Shown piece after piece: positions 1-5,338 of a DNA stretch of 5,955 nucleotides. Location of the stretch: NCBI GenBank assembly GCA_030151105.1, contig JASLEN010000276.1:1-5955 (forward strand), in the 5' to 3' direction. The stretch is from Dysgonomonas sp. GTDB lineage: Bacteria > Bacteroidota > Bacteroidia > Bacteroidales > Dysgonomonadaceae. Both the position numbers and the translations under genes were made by a program. Each line of letters begins with the position of its first letter. The stretch's first letter is position 1. The notes below the pieces were generated by a model that did not search any database, was not told the DNA's origin, and was given only the letters and a program-made list of their open reading frames with translations.

Positions 1-980
1 AAATTGACTTTCATTTGTTTACTTTTATCCATGTGACTTTCCATCTCCGAAATATCATTCACTATAGTATGAATCTTATCACTATGGGTATCATGTAGTT
101 TAGTCGTCGTTTTCTCGGCTCTATCTTGTAAAATATTGAGAGCCATCTTCCCTAATCCTTTTTTGATCCCTCTGTCTCGTCCTCTAGCATCTAGTTTTTG
201 TCGACGTTCAGCCATTTCTTGCTTTGTCTTTTTAGCAGTTCGCAGTTCTTTTTCCTTATCTTCTAGTTGAGCTATAATCGATTGTGTTTCTATTTCTTTT
301 AGCTCTTCATAGAAAGCATAATTGCCAGAGTAGTATTTTATCCCAAATCGGCTTAACTCAAAAGTATGTGCGACGAGGTTTAATATTGTTTTGTCATGTG
401 AAACTAACAATATGGTTGCCGAGACATTTTGAATAAGTTGACAAAGTTGCTCTCTACTCTTATAGTCTAGGTGATTGCTAGGCTCATCCATCAATATGAT
501 ATCAGGTTGATGTAACTCTATGCCTGCCAAGAAAACTTTTGTTTTTTCTCCTCCACTCAAATTTCCCAAAAGAGTAGTTGGTTGCAAGTAATCTATCTGC
601 CAATTTGCCAATGCTTTCATTGCTTTGTCTTCTATTTCCCAATCATCGGCAAGCAATTCAAAATGTTTTATATCAGTATTTCCTGCCAATATCTGGTGCA
701 AGGCATTCACTTTATTCGAAATATTGAGAGCCTCATAAATTGTCATCTCATCATATTGTCCAAAGTGTTGTGGTACAAAATAGGGAGCAGAAGAAGTTCT
801 GAAAATCCCCGATTTTGGTTCTAGTTGCTTTGCCAAGATTTTCAATAAGGTTGATTTTCCAACTCCATTGTTTCCTATAAGCGTTGCTTTTTGCCCCGTT
901 TCTAAATTGAATGAGATGTCTTGAAAGAGTATTTCTCTATTTTGGTGCTCGTAGCTTAATTGTTTTATTTGTAAACTCAT
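1..980 (-). CDS. ABC-F family ATPase, partial (C-terminal part beyond left edge)
   Basis: The open frame begins at the ATG at 980-978 and stays open for 326 codons to the window edge. The first nucleotide-binding domain is complete. Walker A is GNNGVGKST (residues 36-44), the ABC signature is LSGGE (141-145), Walker B with the catalytic Glu is IILMDEP (161-167) followed by SNHLD, and the H-loop is SHD (H195). From about residue 225 a Lys/Glu-rich helical stretch, with RGRDRGIKKGLGKMALN near 266-282, matches the inter-domain linker of ABC-F proteins. The second ATPase domain (about 200 residues in typical 520-540 aa members) should lie outside the window. ABC-F proteins lack membrane segments, and none is seen here; they act in the cytosol on the ribosome as translation factors or antibiotic-resistance ribosome protectors. 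The sequence does not show which, so no gene name is given. The upstream spacer is rich in inverted repeats. Family call is firm; specific role is open. Confidence 0.93.
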   Translation of the reverse strand, partial: MSLQIKQLSYEHQNREILFQDISFNLETGQKATLIGNNGVGKSTLLKILAKQLEPKSGIFRTSSAPYFVPQHFGQYDEMTIYEALNISNKVNALHQILAGNTDIKHFELLADDWEIEDKAMKALANWQIDYLQPTTLLGNLSGGEKTKVFLAGIELHQPDIILMDEPSNHLDYKSREQLCQLIQNVSATILLVSHDKTILNLVAHTFELSRFGIKYYSGNYAFYEELKEIETQSIIAQLEDKEKELRTAKKTKQEMAERRQKLDARGRDRGIKKGLGKMALNILQDRAEKTTTKLHDTHSDKIHTIVNDISEMESHMDKSKQMKVN

Positions 981-1002
981 AATTGAATTCCATTTATATT
1001 GT

Positions 1003-1010
1003 TAAACCTA
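1003..1010 (-). promoter_or_regulatory. Weak candidate -7 box for the ABC-F gene
   Basis: On the minus strand the octamer reads TAGGTTTA, one mismatch from the Bacteroidota TAnnTTTG consensus. No TTTG is found at the usual spacing upstream. Use of this box would give a leader of only about 15-20 bases and would exclude the short frames and hairpins further upstream. Low confidence. Confidence 0.22.
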
Positions 1011-1111
1011 ATAATATGAATGGGTTCTACTCAGAAAATGAATATACAGTCATAACATAACAACCATCTTGGAAGATGATAGCTACCTATGTAAATAATA
1101 TTGTATAGAAA

Positions 1112-1206
1112 TATCCGACACAATGCATGGATTGCATTGTAATACTTCAATCTTTAAATTGAATAAAACCCAAAATGTAGTTGTGGGGTTTTAATTACAT
1201 CGGATA
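1112..1206. repeat. Nested inverted repeats forming a possible four-way (cloverleaf-like) fold
   Basis: An outer perfect 7-bp repeat, tatccga (1112-1118) and tcggata (1200-1206), encloses three successive perfect hairpins. They are acaatgca/tgcattgt (1120-1127/1133-1140, 5-base loop), ttcaat/attgaa (1146-1151/1158-1163, 6-base loop) and aaaaccc/gggtttt (1165-1171/1186-1192, 14-base loop). Both flanking genes are on the minus strand, so any transcript is probably minus. It lacks tRNA-sized arms and a recognisable tRNA anticodon or T arm. The pairing is seen directly; function is unknown. Confidence 0.5.
1165..1192 (-). terminator. Candidate intrinsic terminator of the acpH-like gene
   Basis: About 55 bases past the acpH-like stop, the minus strand folds as AAAACCC, a 14-base loop, then GGGTTTT followed by ATTC. 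The A-stem-T pattern could work in either direction, but only the minus strand has a gene ending here. The stem has only three G-C pairs and the loop is large, so confidence is moderate. Confidence 0.45.
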
Positions 1207-1246
1207 AAATTTTAGTTAGACAGAATGCAAATGTATGAAAATTAAA

Positions 1247-1828
1247 TTATTCAGCCTCTCTATTTTTCACAAAATCTACTAGATCAGGGAAAAACTGGTC
1301 AAAACTATCACTGATGAGATCGTAATGTTTTTCGAAATCTTGATAAACAGGAATCTCTTTTTGTATGTATTCAGCTCTGTTTTGTAACCTTTCAAAGCTT
1401 CTTTCTATCAGCCATTTGTCTTTGTAGTTGAGTAGCCAATTTTCACTTTTCATATACAAAAACATACTAATGAAAGGTGAGGGCAGAACTGATGCTCGAT
1501 TTTCTATAGCTTTGTAACATCTTTGTGCAAACTCTTCCCATCCTCCTTGTGGCTCATATTTCTCCGATTTGCCTAAGAAGTGATCGTAAGCTACATCCAA
1601 AAATGATCCATTGTATCTACCAGCAGTTTCATCAAAGCACTTCTTAGCCTCCTTTACTACAGGATGTCTGTCAGTAAAAGTGTCAATTTGCCTATGTAGC
1701 CAAATACCTTGTTGGATTTCTAAAGGCAGTTTTTCAATCTGTCTTCCTTTCACCATATCTGCAATTAGATTTCCTACAATGAGATCGGTGTCATCAAATG
1801 AAAGGTAGGCGTGTGCTAAAAAATTCAT
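1247..1828 (-). CDS. acpH: Acyl-carrier-protein phosphodiesterase (AcpH family)
   Basis: The 193-residue product is the same length as E. coli AcpH and matches the family along its whole length. The N-terminus MNFLAHAYLS is followed by GNLIADMVKG (19-28), GIWLHRQID with TD (41-53) and LDVAYDHFL (77-85), and a Trp/Tyr-rich C-terminal half contains a SENWLLNYKDKW-like segment near 128-139. AcpH enzymes are non-canonical HD-type metal phosphohydrolases. They remove the 4'-phosphopantetheine group from acyl carrier protein in the cytosol, converting holo-ACP to apo-ACP. Conserved candidates for metal binding or catalysis are D24, H45, D49, D53, D78, D82 and H83 (assigned by similarity, not proven here). 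The frame starts at the first ATG, which opens the family motif, so the start is secure. No fatty-acid gene is next to it. It lies 59 bases downstream of the lipocalin-like gene, so co-transcription with it is possible. Confidence 0.88.
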   Translation of the reverse strand: MNFLAHAYLSFDDTDLIVGNLIADMVKGRQIEKLPLEIQQGIWLHRQIDTFTDRHPVVKEAKKCFDETAGRYNGSFLDVAYDHFLGKSEKYEPQGGWEEFAQRCYKAIENRASVLPSPFISMFLYMKSENWLLNYKDKWLIERSFERLQNRAEYIQKEIPVYQDFEKHYDLISDSFDQFFPDLVDFVKNREAE

Positions 1829-1887
1829 AATAGTTTTTAATTCTCGGTGTTTGTAAAAAAGTGATCGATAGAATGAAGATACAAAAT

Positions 1888-2304
1888 TTATTGATTTTTT
1901 TTGCGTTTTAAACGAATAAAACCAGTCTGTCTATTTTCAGTCTTATTTATATTTAACTCCTCATCTGATAAAGCAATGACTTGCAAATACATCTTTCGAA
2001 CTTTTGCTTTGGTGTTGATCCCTTTACTAAAATCTTGGTAGAAGATCGTGATAGAATCGTTAGATAATTTATACTTACCTGCCACATTGAAGAACAGGAG
2101 ATCGCCACTATCACTTGCTTTGTGAAAAGTATAATCTGATCTAAATATATAGATATCTGCTTCCGCTTTATTCTCTGGCTTATGTATCCATCTACCTTCT
2201 ATATGCTTTGTATTTAGAATAATAGTATCGTTAATGGGGACAGTTGCATTAAGAATTTTTGAAATGAATATAAGACAGAGAAGGATATATAGTTTTGTTC
2301 GCAT
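1888..2304 (-). CDS. Small secreted lipocalin-like protein
   Basis: The product has 138 residues. Residues 1-20 form a signal peptide: a basic MRTK start, a hydrophobic core LYILLCLIFIS, and probable cleavage after LNA (residue 20). The mature part of about 118 residues has alternating hydrophobic strands. IEGRWIHKP (35-43), a YIFRSDYTFHK strand (52-62), AGKYKLSNDSITIFY (75-89) and a C-terminal FIRLKRK strand (129-135) resemble the small beta-barrel lipocalin-like proteins common in Bacteroidota, whose first strand also carries a G-x-W motif. No lipobox Cys follows the signal peptide (C10 lies inside its core), so the protein is probably a soluble periplasmic or exported one. Ligand and role are unknown. 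A perfect -7 box lies upstream at 2355-2362. The call rests on fold-like pattern only and was not confirmed by a profile search. Confidence 0.72.
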   Translation of the reverse strand: MRTKLYILLCLIFISKILNATVPINDTIILNTKHIEGRWIHKPENKAEADIYIFRSDYTFHKASDSGDLLFFNVAGKYKLSNDSITIFYQDFSKGINTKAKVRKMYLQVIALSDEELNINKTENRQTGFIRLKRKKNQ

Positions 2305-2331
2305 TTTTGAGTTAAAATTTGTGTTGTAAAT

Positions 2332-2374
2332 GAAGCAGTCGATTTTTGTGTAACCAAACCTAATCGACTGCTTC
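2332..2374 (-). terminator. Strong 13-bp hairpin after the Arg/Ser-rich protein gene
   Basis: The arms gaagcagtcgatt (2332-2344) and aatcgactgcttc (2362-2374) are perfectly complementary. The 17-base loop can add a 4-bp tttg/caaa stem (2345-2348/2355-2358). It begins about 40 bases past the minus-strand stop at 2415, as expected for a transcript-end or mRNA-stabilising hairpin. The sequence following it on the minus strand is ATTTACAAC rather than a clean T-run, which argues against a textbook intrinsic terminator. The -7 box at 2355-2362 overlaps its apical part. Confidence 0.5.
2355..2362 (-). promoter_or_regulatory. Candidate -7 promoter box for the lipocalin-like gene
   Basis: The minus strand reads TAGGTTTG, a perfect match to TAnnTTTG. 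Initiation a few bases downstream would leave a leader of about 40-45 bases before the ATG at 2304. No TTTG is found at the -33 spacing, which weakens the call. The box lies within the top of the 2332-2374 inverted repeat. Confidence 0.4.
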
Positions 2375-2414
2375 TAAAGAATACCTTTGTTCCTAATCAC
2401 CAGTTAAAATTTAT

Positions 2415-3137
2415 TTATCTTCTATCACTACTCCTTACTGTCTTGAAATCGGCACTAGTAGATGATCTACTACTTCTGCCTGAGCTTTCTCTCGAAGAGT
2501 TATTACGAGATGAATTTTGATCTCGTGAGTTTCTTCCACTCACGCTACTGTCTCTTTCTCTCGAAGAGGTACTTGGGCGAACGTTGTTATTTCTTCCTCT
2601 ATCTGAGTTTCTATCTTTATCTCTACTAGACTCATTTGGACGAGTATCGTAATAACGATCAGACCTGTCAGAACGAACTCTATTGGGGCTTGGAGACTCT
2701 CTATACCATACAGCTGTATTTCTTCTACTATCTCTATATCTGTGATCTCTACTATCTCTAATGACAGTTTGACCTCTATAGTTTCTATATCTGCCATAGT
2801 CTCTATGGTGTCTGCTATTGTGTATCCAAGGATTGTGTGGACCACCTACTAGCACTACTTTGTACATCCCATAAAGATCATAGTTCCTATATCTATATGG
2901 AAGGTAACGTGCTGTTACCCATCGTCCTCGTTCGGGATATACATACATGTGCGAATTGACTATATAATATACATCAATGTTTGGCATATAGTAGTAATCT
3001 ACATAGTCGTAGCCTACAGGTCCCCATGCTGGTTGCGAACCGATATTAATATTCACATTGATGTGCTGAGCTTGCAGTGTATTGCTAATAGTAGCACTGG
3101 CTACCAAAAGAGCAAATATGAGTATTATCTTTTTCAT
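2415..3137 (-). CDS. Secreted protein: Tyr-rich domain plus Arg/Ser/Asp low-complexity tail
   Basis: The 240-residue product has a clear signal peptide, MKKIILIFALLVASATISNTLQA, with probable cleavage before Gln24. Residues 25-97 form a conserved-looking domain with INVNINIGSQPAWGPVGYD (26-44), YYYMPNIDVYYIV (48-60), an RGRWVTARYLP segment (70-80) and YDLYGMYKVVL (86-96). I recognise this type as an uncharacterised exported family widespread in Bacteroidota, often recognisable by the VNINIG..PAWGPVGYD motif. From about residue 108 the chain becomes strongly basic and repetitive (RDYGRYRNYRG, VIRDSRDHRYRDSRR, then SSRERDSS and SSRESSGRSSRSS), and it is almost certainly disordered. An envelope or surface location, with the tail binding an anionic polymer, is inference only. 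A 15-base direct repeat inside the gene (2485-2499 and 2554-2568) encodes two copies of the SSRE unit, showing local duplication. It lies divergent from the regulator gene at 3430. Confidence 0.82.
   Translation of the reverse strand: MKKIILIFALLVASATISNTLQAQHINVNINIGSQPAWGPVGYDYVDYYYMPNIDVYYIVNSHMYVYPERGRWVTARYLPYRYRNYDLYGMYKVVLVGGPHNPWIHNSRHHRDYGRYRNYRGQTVIRDSRDHRYRDSRRNTAVWYRESPSPNRVRSDRSDRYYDTRPNESSRDKDRNSDRGRNNNVRPSTSSRERDSSVSGRNSRDQNSSRNNSSRESSGRSSRSSTSADFKTVRSSDRR
2485..2568. repeat. 15-base direct repeat inside the tail-encoding region
   Basis: ctttctctcgaagag occurs at 2485-2499 and again at 2554-2568, 69 bases apart and therefore in the same frame. It encodes the repeated SSRE/R stretch of the low-complexity tail, and suggests growth of the tail by in-frame duplication. 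Confidence 0.7.
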
Positions 3138-3355
3138 GACTATTCGTATTTATTGAATATGAATGTTGTTCTTTATCTCTATGATGCTATTTGTAGGCAA
3201 AAGATTAATTCAAATCCGTTTATTTAGTTTTTGTTAACCAAACGAGTGATTTTTATAATCTACCCTCTACTGACTAGACGCAGATAGACTCCCATTTGTT
3301 AATCATAGCATCATTTTATTCTGCTAAACAAAGATCCATATCTTCATTAACACAT

Positions 3356-3382
3356 AACGAGGCATAGTTGTTCCTCGTTTTT
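3356..3382 (+). terminator. Terminator-like hairpin just upstream of the regulator promoter
   Basis: The arms aacgagg (3356-3362) and cctcgtt (3373-3379) pair perfectly around a 10-base loop, and the right arm runs into a five-T tract (3378-3382). This is the form of an intrinsic terminator on the plus strand, yet no plus-strand gene is visible upstream within the window. It ends 12 bases before the -7 box, so it could instead be an operator or could insulate the promoter. Confidence 0.42.
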
Positions 3383-3394
3383 CTAGAATTATAC

Positions 3395-3402
3395 TATATT
3401 TG
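3395..3402 (+). promoter_or_regulatory. -7 promoter box of the TPR-HTH regulator gene
   Basis: TATATTTG matches the Bacteroidota -7 consensus TAnnTTTG exactly. The -33 position has no clean TTTG (nearest TTG at 3368-3370, spaced too far). Initiation near 3408 would give a leader of roughly 20 bases before GTG 3430. The box overlaps the in-frame TTG at 3400, which argues against that codon as start. Confidence 0.55.
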
Positions 3403-3429
3403 TGGCTCACAAAACATCTAAGAGTTAAA

Positions 3430-5073
3430 GTGAAAAAGAATATTGTTCTTGTGTTTTTCTTCTCTATCGCCTTGCTTGCTCATTCATCGAGCAGGCTTGA
3501 CTCTCTGTTGCATGTTTTAGACAGAACAATAGAACAGCGAGATGAGTATAAGGGGCAGAAAGAACTATCGATAACTAACCTCAAGAAGCAATTATCAGGT
3601 GCTGTTGTGGACAAGCAGCGATATAGTATATCTCGAAGACTATTCAATACTTATATAAATTATCAGACAGATTCGGCATATCATCTAGCACATGATAGAG
3701 TGCAGCTTGCTCAACAGATGGGTACTGTTCCAGAAATTGCCGAAGCGCATATGGATTTGGCTGCTGTATTACGTACCACAGGGATGTACAAGGAAGCTTT
3801 AGAAGAACTCGAGTTTCTAAGAGTCAACAAACTGACGGACGAAAATAAAGCGTATTACTATCATCTTTGCCATTCGCTATATATGCTTATAGTAGACTAT
3901 TCTATCTCTGAAGATCAGAAGAAAAAATATAGAGCATTAGTATTTAACTACAAAGACTCTATCTTAAATACTATCCAGAATGACGAATTGACAAACTATC
4001 TGGTACGAAGTTCTAAAGAATTGATGCTTGGAAACTTTGAACAAGCACTTCAAATAGCCAATAAAGGTTATATGGAGTATGACTCTTCTTCAGCGATGCT
4101 AACTTATACTCTTTCCGAAATATATCATCATTTGGGTGATTCGGAGGCGGAGAAAGAATATTTAGCGATGTCTGCTATTGCAGACTTGCAAGCGGGAGTC
4201 AAGGAGTACATCTCTCTGCAACGATTGGGAGCGTTGCTATACGATGAGGGGGATATAGATAGAGCATACAGATATATGAAGTGTGCAATGGAAGATGCAA
4301 TTTTCAGTAATTCTAGGTTGCGAGCTCTAGAAATATCTCAGATATTGCCCCTCATCAACAATACGTATGATCATAAGATGAAAGAGGAACGTACGAGGTT
4401 GGTGAGTTTGCTTATTCTAACCGCTGTACTTGCATTAGTCCTATTAGGTGCTATCTTATATATTTACAAACAAGTGAAAATATTGTCTTCTATTCGTAAA
4501 CATCAAAAGAAGATTAATACAGAGCTTAAAGCCGTAAATGAAGAATTGAATCAAGTAAATTCATTACTTACGGATGCTAATCTGGTAAAAGAAGAATACA
4601 TAGGTTATGTATTCAATATTTGTTCATCCTATATCGACAAGTTAGAAGACTATCGAGTAGATGTGAATAGAAAATTAAAAACGGGGCAGCTCAAAGAACT
4701 TGAAAAGATGACAAGCTCTTCGTCACTCGTAGCAGATGAATTAAAAGAGTTTTATCGTAATTTTGACACTATATTTCTTAATATATATCCCACATTCATC
4801 GAGGAATTTAATGCTTTGATGAATGAGGATGGGAAAATAATTCCTAAAGAAGGAGATCTTCTAACTACCGAATTGCGAATCTTTGCCCTAGTTCGATTAG
4901 GAATTAATGACAGTACTAAGATTGCTGATTTTCTGCACTACTCACCTCAGACCATATATAATTATCGTCTCAAAATAAGGAATAACTCTTTAGTTGATAA
5001 AGGGGATTTCTCCGCTGAATTGGATAAAATTGGTCTTTCCAAAATATCTACGACTCTTCCTAAAAAGGTATAA
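3430..5073 (+). CDS. Membrane-tethered TPR/HTH regulator, DUF6377-like
   Basis: From GTG 3430 the product has 547 residues. The frame stays open back to TTG 3400, but that codon lies in the promoter box, and GTG gives an ideal signal sequence (MKKNIVLVFFFSIALLAHS, reading GTG as Met). Residues ~20-315 are helical with TPR-like units (e.g. AEAHMDLAAVLRTTGMYKEALEEL near 104-127 and the YDEGDIDRAYRYMKCAM region near 271-287). One transmembrane helix follows at about 324-346 (LVSLLILTAVLALVLLGAILY), then a coiled coil (~352-390). The C-terminal domain (~388-535) has the EEYIGYVFNICSSYIDKLE and DELKEFYRNFD motifs I associate with DUF6377. Within it, TELRIFALVRLGIND-STKIADFLHYSPQTIYNYRLKIRN (480-518) resembles a LuxR-type helix-turn-helix. 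Inferred topology is periplasmic TPR sensor, one membrane pass and cytoplasmic DNA-binding end. Such genes commonly sit beside susC/susD operons, as here, so control of the downstream transporter is likely but not shown. Confidence 0.85.
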   Translation: MKKNIVLVFFFSIALLAHSSSRLDSLLHVLDRTIEQRDEYKGQKELSITNLKKQLSGAVVDKQRYSISRRLFNTYINYQTDSAYHLAHDRVQLAQQMGTVPEIAEAHMDLAAVLRTTGMYKEALEELEFLRVNKLTDENKAYYYHLCHSLYMLIVDYSISEDQKKKYRALVFNYKDSILNTIQNDELTNYLVRSSKELMLGNFEQALQIANKGYMEYDSSSAMLTYTLSEIYHHLGDSEAEKEYLAMSAIADLQAGVKEYISLQRLGALLYDEGDIDRAYRYMKCAMEDAIFSNSRLRALEISQILPLINNTYDHKMKEERTRLVSLLILTAVLALVLLGAILYIYKQVKILSSIRKHQKKINTELKAVNEELNQVNSLLTDANLVKEEYIGYVFNICSSYIDKLEDYRVDVNRKLKTGQLKELEKMTSSSSLVADELKEFYRNFDTIFLNIYPTFIEEFNALMNEDGKIIPKEGDLLTTELRIFALVRLGINDSTKIADFLHYSPQTIYNYRLKIRNNSLVDKGDFSAELDKIGLSKISTTLPKKV

Positions 5074-5162
5074 TAAGTTTACTTTTATTTTGCTTCTGTT
5101 TGTTTTAATTTATTGATATATAGTATAATGATTGTTTTGTAAGTTTACTTTGTTAATTTACT
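5074..5162. repeat. Spaced direct repeats upstream of the susC promoter, candidate operators
   Basis: taagtttacttt occurs exactly at 5074-5085 and 5140-5151 (66 bases apart), with a shortened copy taatttact at 5154-5162. All three share tttact. The second and third copies lie upstream of the promoter, where an activator would be expected to bind. Base composition is low complexity, so chance is not excluded. Confidence 0.4.
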
Positions 5163-5167
5163 CAATA

Positions 5168-5198
5168 CTTGTATGCGGATTATATATAGATATGTTTG
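5168..5198 (+). promoter_or_regulatory. Promoter of the susC-like gene
   Basis: The -7 box TATGTTTG (5191-5198) matches TAnnTTTG exactly. CTTG (5168-5171), three of four bases of the -33 TTTG, lies precisely 19 bases upstream, the usual Bacteroidota spacing. Transcription would start near 5205, giving a leader of about 134 bases. Confidence 0.62.
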
Positions 5199-5338
5199 TC
5201 ATGTAAAATAACTATTGACACATTGCGAAAAAGACGAGCCCTATTCTTAGCTTAATATTAGGCTGAAATCTGCTTTTCTTTATTGTATTAGTTGATAGGG
5301 AAAGACTTAAATGAAATATCATAACCTTTTTATTAGCC

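Larger units (their letters stand above)
981..1246. other. 266-base non-coding spacer rich in inverted repeats
   Basis: This AT-rich gap lies between the ABC-F gene and the upstream acpH-like gene, both on the minus strand. No substantial reading frame is visible. It holds a palindrome at 1065-1078, two very short overlapping minus-strand frames at 1027-1067, and a cluster of three hairpins inside an outer 7-bp repeat at 1112-1206. One of these hairpins is a plausible terminator. It probably combines the 3' end of the acpH-like transcript with the promoter and leader of the ABC-F gene. Confidence 0.6.
3138..3429. other. Divergent spacer with regulator promoter and a hairpin
   Basis: This AT-rich gap separates the minus-strand exported-protein gene from the plus-strand regulator gene. 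No credible gene is seen. For the minus-strand gene the best promoter match is weak: CGGATTTG (plus 3211-3218) with TTTG (plus 3239-3242) 20 bases upstream. The right part holds a terminator-like hairpin (3356-3382) and a perfect -7 box (3395-3402) for the regulator. Confidence 0.55.
5074..5338 (+). promoter_or_regulatory. Regulatory spacer between regulator and susC-like gene
   Basis: The gap is very AT-rich. It contains two exact 12-base repeats, a degenerate third copy, one good promoter and then an untranslated leader of about 130 bases. In the leader, agcc(c)ta/taggct (5237-5243/5259-5264) can form a 6-bp stem with one bulge. No clear intrinsic terminator follows the regulator stop, so read-through into the transporter gene is possible. 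A short reading frame at 5311-5379 overlaps the transporter start. Confidence 0.55.

Noticed and set aside
582..824. Plus-strand open frame of 80 codons
   Set aside because: It is antisense to the ABC-F ATPase in the region coding the signature motif; the Cys/Phe/Ile-rich product has no recognisable domain.
1112..1206. tRNA or integron attC-like site
   Set aside because: The arms do not have tRNA geometry or conserved T-loop bases, and the integron core site pattern and an adjacent integrase are absent.
1611..1808. Plus-strand open frame of 65 codons
   Set aside because: It lies entirely antisense to the conserved N-terminal part of the AcpH-like gene and has no independent support.
2524..2544. 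7-bp inverted repeat cgtgagt/actcacg with 7-base loop
   Set aside because: It lies inside the low-complexity coding region and is explained by repeated Ser/Arg codons; no T-run follows.
2540..2845. Minus-strand 101-codon frame rich in Ile, Glu and Thr
   Set aside because: It is an alternate-frame reading of the repetitive Arg/Ser-rich tail; the signal-peptide-bearing frame at 2415-3137 is the real one.
2949..3227. Plus-strand open frame of 92 codons
   Set aside because: It is mostly antisense to the conserved N-terminal part of the exported protein gene and runs into its promoter spacer.
3228..3243. tttttgttaaccaaac, similar to the loop of the hairpin at 2343-2359
   Set aside because: The shared core is only about nine bases (taaccaaac) in AT-rich DNA and there is no common structure, so a common regulatory site is not supported.
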